A DNA stretch of 64,000 bases from Mucilaginibacter jinjuensis (GTDB taxonomy: Bacteria; Bacteroidota; Bacteroidia; Sphingobacteriales; Sphingobacteriaceae): the NCBI RefSeq assembly GCF_028596025.1, contig NZ_CP117167.1, positions 2,666,001-2,730,000 on the forward strand. Direction: 5' to 3'. Below are positions 54,659-63,279 of this stretch, one piece after another (positions within the stretch are counted from its first letter, which is position 1; every line of letters begins with the position of its first letter). Made by a program: the position numbers and the translations under genes. The notes beneath the pieces are model-generated. The model saw only the letters and a list, made by a program, of their open reading frames with translations, made no database searches and had not been told where the DNA came from.

Positions 54659-55446
54659 AATATTAAAGCAGTGAGCGACAGCAATTGTTGTGCAGTAATG
54701 CCATTAGGCAAAGCCTGTAATTGCCCGATAGGGTTAGTATCAATATTAGGAAAAAACTCGTTGAGGTTGCCACGGCTAACGTCGGCATCGCCGCTAATTA
54801 CTAAATAGGTATCCTCGGGGTTTAATTGCAGTTCATTAGTGGTAAGGGCTGTAAAGTATGCCAGATCGTTGGGATCGGTATATTTAAAGCTGTTATAAAA
54901 ACGCAATTTACTTTCCTTAAAATAAGCAAAATGAACTTCAGAAGCTTGTATATCAACGTACAGATTGTCGATAGCAGGGCCTGTTTTAGCAATAGCTTCG
55001 AGCCATCCCTTATAACCAAATACAATCTGGTGATTTGGATAGCGTGCAGTTAGTGCAGGTAAAATCTCGTTATTATCCTTAAAAACAACCTGATTTTCGG
55101 TATCGAGGGTTTGGCTGTAAACTTTGTCGGTTTCGTTAACGTCTAACAATTTTACGAGTTGTGCCAAATGCTTTTCCTGATATATTGCTTTTGGCACGAT
55201 ATTGAAAACTGCCGGTACAATACCAATAACAACCTTTTGATAATCAGTAGGCGTAAGGAAGTGTATAAAATCTGTCGGATTGATCAGCTCACTCAATGGG
55301 TAGCCATTGCCCCAGGCCAGCAGTGCGCTTTGGTAAACCACGGCGAAAGAGAAATCAGTATTTCTGATCTGGATTAAAAGGGTATAATCTTTAGCCTTCT
55401 CCGGGCTAAAATCATCACTAAAATACAGTTTAGAGTGGCTGGTCAT
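54649..55446 (-). CDS. DUF3822 family protein
   Basis: A 265-residue soluble protein seen mainly in Bacteroidota. HSKLYFSDDFSPEKAKDYTL at the start and IFVHFLTPTDYQ-like and FYNSFKYTDPNDLAYFTALT motifs are typical of the family, which has an actin-like ATPase-type fold by analogy. It starts the operon DUF3822-rsmD-coaD. Function unknown. Confidence 0.85.
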   Translation of the reverse strand: MTSHSKLYFSDDFSPEKAKDYTLLIQIRNTDFSFAVVYQSALLAWGNGYPLSELINPTDFIHFLTPTDYQKVVIGIVPAVFNIVPKAIYQEKHLAQLVKLLDVNETDKVYSQTLDTENQVVFKDNNEILPALTARYPNHQIVFGYKGWLEAIAKTGPAIDNLYVDIQASEVHFAYFKESKLRFYNSFKYTDPNDLAYFTALTTNELQLNPEDTYLVISGDADVSRGNLNEFFPNIDTNPIGQLQALPNGITAQQLLSLTALILCA

Positions 55447-55527
55447 GCTATGGGCAAATGTAGTATAAATTGGTTAAATGTGGTTATTGAGTTATTAGGT
55501 TAATGGTTATTGCTACTTCTTGTTAAA

Positions 55528-55579
55528 GTTATTTGTTATTAAGTTAATAAATTGCGCCCGTAACTTAATAACTGATAAC
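55528..55579. repeat. Low-complexity hairpin upstream of the helicase gene
   Basis: Arms 55528-55546 (GTTATTTGTTATTAAGTTA) and 55561-55579 pair at 17 of 19 positions. They are made of AATAACT-type words, like other gaps in the window. It lies 19 nt before the helicase start. Confidence 0.5.
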
Positions 55580-55597
55580 CCAATAACTAACGCCTCC

Positions 55598-57022
55598 ATG
55601 TCCGCTGTTGATTATATTGTTAAAGCATTCCCACACCAGCCTACCGAACAGCAGGCCGAACTGTTTTTAAAGCTGGATAGCTTTTTGCGCAGCAATACGG
55701 GGTACGATTGCTTTATTTTAAAAGGATATGCCGGTACAGGTAAAACTACCATTGTAAGCGCATTAGTAAAGGCACTGAAGTATTATAATCAAAAATCGGT
55801 ATTGATGGCGCCTACTGGCCGTGCGGCCAAGGTAATCACCAGTTATTCGGACCGCAAGGCTTTTACCATTCATAAACGCATCTATCGAAAAAAATCGGCC
55901 ATGAATATTGATGAGGGCTTTATGCCTGCACCCAACCTGGCCGAAGATACCCTGTTTATTGTGGATGAGGCCTCAATGATTTCCGACGAGATGGGCGGCA
56001 TCGGGCATAGTACTTTGCTGCATGATCTGGTAGAATATGTTTACAATAATCAGAACTGTAAGTTATTGTTAGTTGGCGATACTGCACAATTGCCGCCGGT
56101 AGGGTCGGAGTATAGCCCGGCGCTGGATGCCAAGCTGATGAAGGATAATTACGGATTGGAGATCCATAGTTATGAGCTGACGGATGTGCTTCGCCAGCAA
56201 AAAAAATCGGGGATTTTATATAATGTAACGGGCATCCGCGATATTATCCGCAAGGAAGAGGAAGCATATCCGCAGATAACTACCAAAGGCTTTAAAGACG
56301 TTTACCGCATGACGGGTGAGCGTTTGGAAGAAGGCCTGGAGTATGCTTACCGTAAATATGGTAAGGAGAATACACTTATCATCTGCCGATCGAACAAGAA
56401 CGCTAATTTATATAACCAGCAGATCCGTAACCGGATCTTATACCGCGAAGAAGAGCTCACCGGCGGCGACCAGATTATGGTGGTACGCAATAACTACTTC
56501 TGGCTACAGGATAACAAGGAAGAGGATAGCACCGGTTTTATTGCCAACGGCGACATGGCTATTGTTAAACGTGTGCGCCGCACCGAAGAAATGTACGGTT
56601 TGCGATTTGCCGATGTGCAGCTGCAATTTTTAGATTATACCGAAGAGCGAACCATAGAATGTAAAGTAATGCTGGATACGCTCACAGCCGAATCGCCCGC
56701 GCTGTCATCAACCGATCAAAAACAGTTTTATACCGAGGTGATGAAGGATTATGAGCATATCCTGAACCGCCGTGCCAAGCTCAACGAGCTAAAACTGAAC
56801 CCATACTACAATGCACTGCAAATCAAATTCTCGTACGCGGTAACCTGCCACAAAGCGCAGGGTGGCCAATGGGATGCCGTTTTTGTAGATCAAGGGTATC
56901 TTACCGACGAAATGGTAAACACAGATTTCCTACGTTGGCTATACACTGCCTGTACCCGTGCAAGGCAGGAGTTATATCTGGTTAATTTTAGCGAAAAGTT
57001 TTATGCTGTTGGTAGTGAGTAG
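55598..57022 (+). CDS. RecD-like SF1B DNA helicase
   Basis: A 474-residue superfamily 1 helicase from the ATG at 55598 (MSAVDYIVKAFPHQPTEQQ); an upstream start is not credible because of the low-complexity sequence. Walker A is G43-YAGTGKTT, Walker B is VDEASMIS, motif III is LLVGDTAQLPPVGS and the C-terminal UvrD-like part has FSYAVTCHKAQGGQWDAVF. This is the short helicase found beside repair genes in Bacteroidota, possibly with 5'-3' polarity as in Dda/RecD2. Confidence 0.9.
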   Translation: MSAVDYIVKAFPHQPTEQQAELFLKLDSFLRSNTGYDCFILKGYAGTGKTTIVSALVKALKYYNQKSVLMAPTGRAAKVITSYSDRKAFTIHKRIYRKKSAMNIDEGFMPAPNLAEDTLFIVDEASMISDEMGGIGHSTLLHDLVEYVYNNQNCKLLLVGDTAQLPPVGSEYSPALDAKLMKDNYGLEIHSYELTDVLRQQKKSGILYNVTGIRDIIRKEEEAYPQITTKGFKDVYRMTGERLEEGLEYAYRKYGKENTLIICRSNKNANLYNQQIRNRILYREEELTGGDQIMVVRNNYFWLQDNKEEDSTGFIANGDMAIVKRVRRTEEMYGLRFADVQLQFLDYTEERTIECKVMLDTLTAESPALSSTDQKQFYTEVMKDYEHILNRRAKLNELKLNPYYNALQIKFSYAVTCHKAQGGQWDAVFVDQGYLTDEMVNTDFLRWLYTACTRARQELYLVNFSEKFYAVGSE

Positions 57023-57068
57023 TTGATTGGCTGAGTGGTTGATTGAGTTGAAGCCCTGCCTCTCCACC

Positions 57069-57158
57069 CGTCATGCTGAACTTGTTTCAGCACCCCACTT
57101 GCTAAGTCTGCGATATACAAAGTCTGCTACCTGTCTTGTGGGATCCCGAAACAAGTTC
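57069..57158. repeat. Left part of a REP-like element interrupted by an IS
   Basis: Starts CGTCATGCTGAACTTGTTTC and runs to GAAACAAGTTC (57148-57158), where the IS begins. The right remainder is at 58541-58560. Joined, the two parts with one copy of the 11-bp duplication restore an element like that at 60004. Confidence 0.75.
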
Positions 57159-57193
57159 ACTGTTGTCCGGTAAACGATTTTTTTGAAAAAGAT

Positions 57194-57223
57194 AAGGGGT
57201 AGCTTTTCGGCTACCCCTTTTTT
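57194..57223 (+). terminator. Terminator at the left end of the IS, upstream of the transposase
   Basis: AAGGGGTAGC (57194-57203) pairs with GCTACCCCTT (57210-57219) and T's follow. It lies between the left end and the transposase ATG, so transcription entering from outside would stop here, keeping transposase expression low. Confidence 0.75.
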
Positions 57224-57260
57224 GTGTTGATATTAGAGTTACCACACTTCAATATTCAAC

Positions 57261-58478
57261 ATGGGCAAAAGTACTTTTTTTACCGGACAGCCGGTATTGA
57301 ATCAGCTGCTGAATTTGATTGACCGCAATTCAGTAAAGGCATTGGCAAGAGCGGGACAATATGACCGTTATTATCGTTATTTTGATACGCATACACATTT
57401 AGTCACCATGCTTTATTGTGTGTTAAACAAGTGTACAAGCAGCCGGGAAGTGGTTAGCGGGATGAAAGCCTGTAGTAATAAACTCGAACATGCAGGTATA
57501 CAAAAGGCGCCGGGAAGGAGCACACTATGCGATGCCAATATGAAACGTTCCTATAAGGTTTTCGAGTTATTATATGAGCAGATTTATCGCAGGCATAAGC
57601 AACTTTTACCGGACAGCCGGTCGGTAAATAACCTCAAACTTTTTATAGCGGATGCCTCTACCATCACTTTGTTTCAACAAATACTCAAAGCCCCCAGTCC
57701 GGGTAAGTTCAACGGTAAAAGGAAAGGCGGTATTAAAGTACATACGCTGATCGATGCAACCGATGACGTTGCCATTCAGGTTAGTTTCACGGCAGCGAGT
57801 GCAAATGATATGACCTTTCTAAAGGAGATCAACCTGGAAGCCGGTTCATTTATCGTTTTTGATAAAGGCTATGTAGATTACAGTCAATATGAACGTTTAA
57901 CTAATGAAGGGGTATTTTTTGTCACCCGCCAGAAAAAAGATGCCCGGTATGTGGTTACTGGTTCAAATGAAGTTAGCCCTGAAGACAAGGCATCTGGTAT
58001 AATTGCTGACCGTTTGATCACCCTCGGCACACGCACCCATCGTAAAAAAATCAAGCTTAAAAGCCGTCAAATTACCTTTTTCGATAAGCAAAAAGCCAGA
58101 AAATTTGAATTCCTCACTAATAACTTTTCATTATCACCACTACAGATAGCTGATCTTTATAGAAAACGCTGGCAAATCGAGATCCTGTTTAAAAGGATCA
58201 AACAAAACTTCCCCCTCAAATACTTCCTGGGAGACAATGAAAATGCGATCAAGATCCAAATATGGGGTGCTTTTATTGCCGACCTGCTCATTAAACTTGT
58301 ACAGGTTCAACTTAAAAGGAAATGGGCTTTCTCCAATTTGAGTGCTATTATCAGGTTACATCTGATGAGTTATATACATCTATTCAATTTTCTGAACGAT
58401 CCTGAAAGGCTGTCCACTACAATCACCGGGGAAAAGCAATTAAAATTAGGGGGCTCACAATTTGGTTTTAAAACTTAA
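57261..58478 (+). CDS. IS4-family transposase
   Basis: A 405-residue DDE transposase. The IS4 Y-(2)-R-(3)-E-(6)-K signature is exact in YRKRWQIEILFKRIK. The two catalytic Asp are in LFIADASTITLF and IVFDKGYVDYSQY. The N-terminal region (FTGQPVLNQLLNLIDRNSVK, RYFDTHTHLVTMLYCVLNK) matches the DUF4372 domain found in one IS4 group. The gene is intact with no frameshift, so the element is probably active. Confidence 0.95.
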   Translation: MGKSTFFTGQPVLNQLLNLIDRNSVKALARAGQYDRYYRYFDTHTHLVTMLYCVLNKCTSSREVVSGMKACSNKLEHAGIQKAPGRSTLCDANMKRSYKVFELLYEQIYRRHKQLLPDSRSVNNLKLFIADASTITLFQQILKAPSPGKFNGKRKGGIKVHTLIDATDDVAIQVSFTAASANDMTFLKEINLEAGSFIVFDKGYVDYSQYERLTNEGVFFVTRQKKDARYVVTGSNEVSPEDKASGIIADRLITLGTRTHRKKIKLKSRQITFFDKQKARKFEFLTNNFSLSPLQIADLYRKRWQIEILFKRIKQNFPLKYFLGDNENAIKIQIWGAFIADLLIKLVQVQLKRKWAFSNLSAIIRLHLMSYIHLFNFLNDPERLSTTITGEKQLKLGGSQFGFKT

Positions 58479-58540
58479 TCCCTCTAAAACCCACTCAATG
58501 CCTCTTTTACTATCTCCTTCATTTTTTACCGGACAACAGT

Positions 58541-58560
58541 GAAACAAGTTCGGGATGACG
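58541..58560. repeat. Right part of the IS-interrupted REP-like element
   Basis: GAAACAAGTTC (58541-58551) is the second target copy and CGGGATGACG-like bases follow to 58560. It pairs with the left part at 57069-57158. Confidence 0.75.
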
Positions 58561-58566
58561 TGGCGG

Positions 58567-59898
58567 CTAAACCGCCTGCGGCAAACTTATCCTAAACGTC
58601 GAACCTTTTTTCTCTTCACTCTGCACCTCAATTTGCCCGTGATGTTTTTCTACAATCTGGCGCACTATACTTAGGCCGAGGCCGGTTGATTGCTCACCGC
58701 GGACGCCCTGACGGCCTGCTTTAGAGAAACGTTCGAAGATGTGGGGCAGCATTTCTTTGGGGATACCCAGGCCGTAGTCTTTAACTTCTATCAGGATGCC
58801 TGTTTTACTTTGGGTTACGTTTACCTCAATCTTGTCGGTTTCCTTCGAGAATTTAATGGCATTGCTGATGAGGTTATCAATTACCCGCTGAAACTTCTCA
58901 ACGTTAATAGCCGCAAATACTTCGGGCTGGTTACTGGTAAGCACAATATCGTTCTTAATATTTTCCCTAAAGCGCCACATTTCGATGATATTACGTAGTA
59001 GCTGGTTTAGCTCCAGTCGCTGGGTTTCTATTACATCGCTATTGTCGTTTTTGGCAACCTCAAGCAGATCATTAATGATGGACATGGCTTTGGTGCACGA
59101 AGCCTTGATCATGTATACATTATCGGCCGTGTCATCGTCCATCTCGTCCAGTTCCATAATCAGCGTTACCGACTCAATGGCGCCAATGGGGTTGCGCAGG
59201 TCATGTGCTACCATGCCCAGTACTTCGTTCTTAAATGCACTGGCTTTTTCAATTTCGGCATTCTTCTCCTTAATCTCGTTCAGCTGCAAGTAATGCATTG
59301 CCCTAAAAGAGTAGGCATATCTCGACATAAAGAAAAAGCCGGCCAGTACAAAGGCTGAAATCAGCTGATTGTAGATAATCTCCGTACTATCAATATTGCA
59401 GTAAAACAGGGCTGCAGTAAATAGTATTTCAGTAACTATGGTAAGCGCCAGGGTGTCCTCGTACTCAAACAAAAACACAACGGCTACCACAAAAATGGCG
59501 AAAAGGTATAGGATAAGGCTATTTCTCGGATCGTGTGTGGCTATAATACTCGATACCAAGCCACCTGTTATCAAATAGATACAAAACAGGATGATAGTGA
59601 GCGAAAAAGCCTTGCTCGGTCGTTTGCTTTTATTAAATATGCCTATCTGATAATTACTGATCAGAATAAAAAATGGCGTAACGGCAATATAGATCCAGTT
59701 GGTAATATTAAACTCCGGGAAATTCTGTGCGTGGGTTAACCCTTCGGAAAGGAAGGTGTAAAACAATCTCAAAATTACATTCAGTGCAAAAAATATAAGC
59801 GCGGCAATATATACTGCCTTCAAATTTTGCAGCATGTAATACTTACGATACCCGGTGCGGTACTTGGCGGGTATGCTTCTGAAAAAGTAGGTTTCCAA
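58567..59898 (-). CDS. Orphan membrane histidine kinase
   Basis: A 443-residue sensor kinase with six hydrophobic helices in the first 200 residues, a short coiled linker, an H-box with His232 (GMVAHDLRNPIGAIES) and a complete ATPase domain (N-box NLISNAIKFS, G1 DYGLGIPKEM, F-box HIFERFSKAG, G2 STGLGLSIV). There is no periplasmic sensor domain, so it may sense the membrane. No response regulator gene is adjacent. Confidence 0.93.
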   Translation of the reverse strand: METYFFRSIPAKYRTGYRKYYMLQNLKAVYIAALIFFALNVILRLFYTFLSEGLTHAQNFPEFNITNWIYIAVTPFFILISNYQIGIFNKSKRPSKAFSLTIILFCIYLITGGLVSSIIATHDPRNSLILYLFAIFVVAVVFLFEYEDTLALTIVTEILFTAALFYCNIDSTEIIYNQLISAFVLAGFFFMSRYAYSFRAMHYLQLNEIKEKNAEIEKASAFKNEVLGMVAHDLRNPIGAIESVTLIMELDEMDDDTADNVYMIKASCTKAMSIINDLLEVAKNDNSDVIETQRLELNQLLRNIIEMWRFRENIKNDIVLTSNQPEVFAAINVEKFQRVIDNLISNAIKFSKETDKIEVNVTQSKTGILIEVKDYGLGIPKEMLPHIFERFSKAGRQGVRGEQSTGLGLSIVRQIVEKHHGQIEVQSEEKKGSTFRISLPQAV

Positions 59899-60003
59899 TG
59901 TAAGTTTAAATGATTAACCAAAAATATCAAATTATTTCGGTAATCAGGAGGGGAGTGAGTAGTTGGATTAAGTGAGTGGTTGATTGAGTTAATTCTCTCC
60001 GCC

Positions 60004-60100
60004 CATCATGCCGAATTTATTTCGGCATCCCACATGTTAAGTTTACGATTGCTTGGTTTACACCTGTCCTGCGGGGTGCCGAAATAAATTCGGCATGACG
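60004..60100. repeat. REP-like element, CATGCCGAATTTATT type
   Basis: Near-palindromic: CATCATGCCGAATTTATTTC at the left end and its inverted form at the right end (to 60100), with two mismatches over 27 nt. Internal region about 45 nt. No gene in it. The stop of the small ORF below abuts it. Confidence 0.8.
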
Positions 60101-60101
60101 G

Positions 60102-60224
60102 TTAGTTTAAATCAATCGCCCTATTCTTAGAAGTATCCTTCCCAATTCCCAGAAAGTAAGCAATTATGCAAACAATTAATGCCAGCAAAGCGATTATAGA
60201 TAATGCGACTTTTTTCATATTCAT
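60102..60224 (-). CDS. 40-residue single-pass membrane peptide
   Basis: A 40-codon ORF (MNMKKVALSIIALLALIVCI then IAYFLGIGKDTSKN) with one hydrophobic helix and a polar tail, or 38 codons from the second ATG. It lies upstream of clpB on the opposite strand and its stop codon lies 2 nt from the REP element. Whether it is expressed is unknown. Confidence 0.5.
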   Translation of the reverse strand: MNMKKVALSIIALLALIVCIIAYFLGIGKDTSKNRAIDLN

Positions 60225-60367
60225 AAGATGTACTTAAATATACGCCCTTATGTCCGTTTTGTTTGTAACAAAGCGGTGGGTTGTAGCCAAAATGTCGCTT
60301 TAAACTAATTCTGGCTGTCATTTTATCATTTTTAAAGTGCTGGCAAGTAAATTGAAATAAGTGTGTT

Positions 60368-62959
60368 ATGAATTTTAACAACTATACCATAAAAGCACAA
60401 GAGGCCATCCAAAAGGCTTCAGAAATTGCAACTGCCAATCAGCAGCAGGCCATTGAAAATGCGCACCTGCTCAAAGGTTTGTTACTGGCTGATGAAAACG
60501 TTGTATCGTACCTGTTAAAGAAATTAAATGTAAATATTACCCGCCTCAACGATATACTGGATAAACAAATTTCCTCGTATCCAAAGGTGAGTGGCAGCAA
60601 TATCTACCTGTCATCAAACGCCAATTCGGCATTGCAAAAGGCACAGAGCTACCTGAAAGAATTTAAGGACGAATTTGTGTCTGTAGAGCATGTATTGCTG
60701 GGTATCCTGTCGGTAAATGACCCTGCGGGTAATGCGTTAAAAGATGCCGGCGTTAACGAGAAAGACCTTAAAAAAGCCATTGTAGAATTACGCGGCGATA
60801 ATAAAGTGACCGACCAAAATGCCGAAGCGACGTATAACGCGTTAAACAAATATGCCCGCAACCTGAATGAGTACGCCGAATCTGGCAAGCTCGACCCGGT
60901 TATTGGCCGTGATGAAGAGATTCGTCGTGTAATCCAGATCTTATCGCGTCGTACCAAAAATAACCCGGTACTGGTGGGCGAGCCAGGTGTTGGTAAAACA
61001 GCCATTGCCGAAGGTATCGCGTTCAGGATTATCAAAGGCGACGTGCCCGAGAACCTGAAAACCAAAACCGTGTATTCGCTGGATATGGGCGCACTGGTTG
61101 CTGGTGCCAAATACAAAGGCGAATTTGAAGAGCGTTTAAAAGCCGTTATTAAAGAGGTTACCCAAAGTGATAGCGAGATCATATTATTTATAGATGAAAT
61201 CCACACGTTGGTTGGTGCTGGTGGTGGCGAAGGTGCTATGGATGCCGCAAACATTCTGAAACCAGCCCTTGCCCGTGGCGAATTAAGGGCCATTGGTGCA
61301 ACCACGCTTAATGAGTATCAAAAATATATAGAGAAAGATAAAGCCCTCGAGCGTCGTTTCCAACGCGTACAGGTTGATGAACCGGATGCTGCCGATGCCA
61401 TTTCAATCCTGCGTGGATTGAAGGAGCGTTACGAAACACACCACAAGGTGCGGATTTTGGATGAAGCCATTATTGCTTCGGTAGAAATGTCGCAGCGCTA
61501 TATTGCCGACAGGTTTTTACCGGATAAAGCGATTGACTTGATGGACGAGGCTGCTTCTAAACTCCGTCTGGAAATGGATTCGGTACCAGAAGCTGTTGAT
61601 GAACTGGAACGCCGCATTATGCAACTGGAAATTGAGCGCGAAGCGATTAAACGCGAAAACGATAGCCGCAAGGTTACCGAGTTGAGCGAAGAAATCGCCA
61701 ACCTATCTGCCGACCGCGATGAGTTACGCGCCAAATGGCAAAGTGAAAAAGATTTGGTTGATGGTATCAACTCTAAAATAGAGCAGATAGAAAACTATAA
61801 ACTGGAAGCTGAACAGGCCGAGCGTGCTGGGGATTACGGTAAGGTAGCAGAGATCCGCTACGGCCGCATCCGCGAAGCGCAGGAAGAAGTTGATAAGCTG
61901 AAAGAAGCATTGCTGGTTAATCAATCAACCAGCCGGATGCTGAAAGAGGAAGTTACTGCCGATGATATTGCCGGTGTGGTTGCCCGCTGGACAGGCATCC
62001 CGGTTAGCAAAATGGTGCAAAGCGAGCGTGAAAAACTGCTGAACCTGGAAGATGAACTGCATAAACGTGTCGCCGGGCAGGAAGAAGCAATTGAAGCTAT
62101 TAGTGATGCCATACGCCGCAGCCGTGCGGGCTTGCAGGATAAACGTAAACCAATCGGGTCGTTCATATTCCTGGGAACTACCGGTGTGGGTAAAACAGAG
62201 CTGGCTAAAGCATTGGCCGATTATCTGTTCAATGATGAGCAATCAATGGTGCGGATCGACATGTCGGAGTACCAGGAACGGCATGCGGTATCAAGGCTGA
62301 TAGGAGCGCCTCCGGGCTACGTGGGTTATGATGAAGGCGGACAATTAACTGAAGCCGTTCGTCGTAAACCATACAGCGTAATCCTGCTGGATGAGATCGA
62401 AAAAGCGCACCCGGATGTATTCAATATCTTGTTACAGGTTTTGGATGATGGCCGTTTAACTGATAATAAAGGCCGCGTGGTAAACTTTAAAAATACCATC
62501 ATCATCATGACCTCGAACATTGGTTCGAACATTATCCAGGAGAACTTTGAGACCTATGATGAAGGTGATAAAGACGAACTGATGGCACGTACCAAATCGC
62601 AGTTGTTTGACTTGCTGAAACGTACCATCCGTCCGGAGTTTTTGAACCGTATCGACGAGATTATCATGTTTACACCACTTGGCCGCAGCGAAATTGGCGC
62701 TATTGTGAAATTACAGTTTAAACAATTGCAAAATACTTTGCAAGAAATGGGTATCACAATGGAAGCCAGCGATGAGGCTTTAGACTGGCTGGCTCAGTTG
62801 GGGTATGACCCGCAGTATGGTGCCCGTCCGCTGAAACGTGTGATCCAGAAAAAGATCCTGAATGAGTTGTCTAAACAGATCCTCGCAGGTAAAATTGATA
62901 AAGACAGTAAGATAAAACTGGACATGTTCGACAACCAGTTTGTGTTCCTGAACGAATAA
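60368..62959 (+). CDS. clpB: Disaggregase chaperone ClpB
   Basis: An 863-residue Hsp100 protein with Clp N domain, NBD1 (Walker A GEPGVGKT at 204-211), a middle coiled-coil domain (about 400-525; [20 protein letters not shown]), and NBD2 (Walker [10 protein letters not shown] near 603). It rescues aggregated proteins with DnaK. The promoter region has no clear heat-shock box. It is followed by a terminator. Confidence 0.97.
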   Translation: MNFNNYTIKAQEAIQKASEIATANQQQAIENAHLLKGLLLADENVVSYLLKKLNVNITRLNDILDKQISSYPKVSGSNIYLSSNANSALQKAQSYLKEFKDEFVSVEHVLLGILSVNDPAGNALKDAGVNEKDLKKAIVELRGDNKVTDQNAEATYNALNKYARNLNEYAESGKLDPVIGRDEEIRRVIQILSRRTKNNPVLVGEPGVGKTAIAEGIAFRIIKGDVPENLKTKTVYSLDMGALVAGAKYKGEFEERLKAVIKEVTQSDSEIILFIDEIHTLVGAGGGEGAMDAANILKPALARGELRAIGATTLNEYQKYIEKDKALERRFQRVQVDEPDAADAISILRGLKERYETHHKVRILDEAIIASVEMSQRYIADRFLPDKAIDLMDEAASKLRLEMDSVPEAVDELERRIMQLEIEREAIKRENDSRKVTELSEEIANLSADRDELRAKWQSEKDLVDGINSKIEQIENYKLEAEQAERAGDYGKVAEIRYGRIREAQEEVDKLKEALLVNQSTSRMLKEEVTADDIAGVVARWTGIPVSKMVQSEREKLLNLEDELHKRVAGQEEAIEAISDAIRRSRAGLQDKRKPIGSFIFLGTTGVGKTELAKALADYLFNDEQSMVRIDMSEYQERHAVSRLIGAPPGYVGYDEGGQLTEAVRRKPYSVILLDEIEKAHPDVFNILLQVLDDGRLTDNKGRVVNFKNTIIIMTSNIGSNIIQENFETYDEGDKDELMARTKSQLFDLLKRTIRPEFLNRIDEIIMFTPLGRSEIGAIVKLQFKQLQNTLQEMGITMEASDEALDWLAQLGYDPQYGARPLKRVIQKKILNELSKQILAGKIDKDSKIKLDMFDNQFVFLNE

Positions 62960-63092
62960 TACTAATTCATTGATTCATTTGACCGTTAGTCTGTTGACTG
63001 GCAGTGATGTGTGATTGATTTGTGTGATTTAGATTGATTAGATGAAGAAGGAGCCGGTTAATGGCTAACGGCATCAGTGAATTAATGAATAG

Positions 63093-63126
63093 AAAGCATC
63101 CGCTGAAAGTGGATGCTTTTTTTGTT
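63093..63126 (+). terminator. Terminator downstream of clpB
   Basis: AAAGCATCC (63093-63101) pairs with GGATGCTTT (63111-63119), extended inward by GCT/AGT, and T's follow. It is 134 nt past the clpB stop; the sequence between is low complexity. Confidence 0.8.
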
Positions 63127-63151
63127 TTATGGAGCTCTCTCAACACCAGAT

Positions 63152-63233
63152 CGTCATTGCGAGGAACGAAGCAATCCCCGATCTACAGAACCGCTCTGTA
63201 CAGTTCGCGATTGCTTCGTTCCTCGCAATGACG
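63152..63233. repeat. Complete REP-like palindrome, CGTCATTGCGAGG type
   Basis: Arms 63152-63176 and 63209-63233 are a perfect 25-bp inverted repeat, with an inner TACAGA (63184-63189)/TCTGTA (63195-63200). The element is 82 bp and lies in the gap between clpB and the YdcF-like gene (62960-63279), which otherwise contains low-complexity sequence and a terminator. Confidence 0.85.
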
Positions 63234-63279
63234 AATCTATAGTGAACCCATTGACAAATTATCAAATTAACAAATTGAA

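Larger units (their letters stand above)
57159..58540 (+). mobile_element. IS4-family insertion sequence, complete
   Basis: The 1382-bp element has perfect 16-bp terminal inverted repeats: ACTGTTGTCCGGTAAA at 57159-57174 and its complement at 58525-58540. It is flanked by an 11-bp direct repeat GAAACAAGTTC at 57148-57158 and 58541-58551, in the range of IS4 family targets (10-13 bp). It encodes one transposase and an internal terminator near its left end. Perfect ends and duplication mean the insertion is recent. Confidence 0.95.

Noticed and set aside
60127..60381. 84-codon minus-strand open frame
   Set aside because: It overlaps the clpB promoter region and start; the 40-codon frame on the same strand has a far more protein-like helix.
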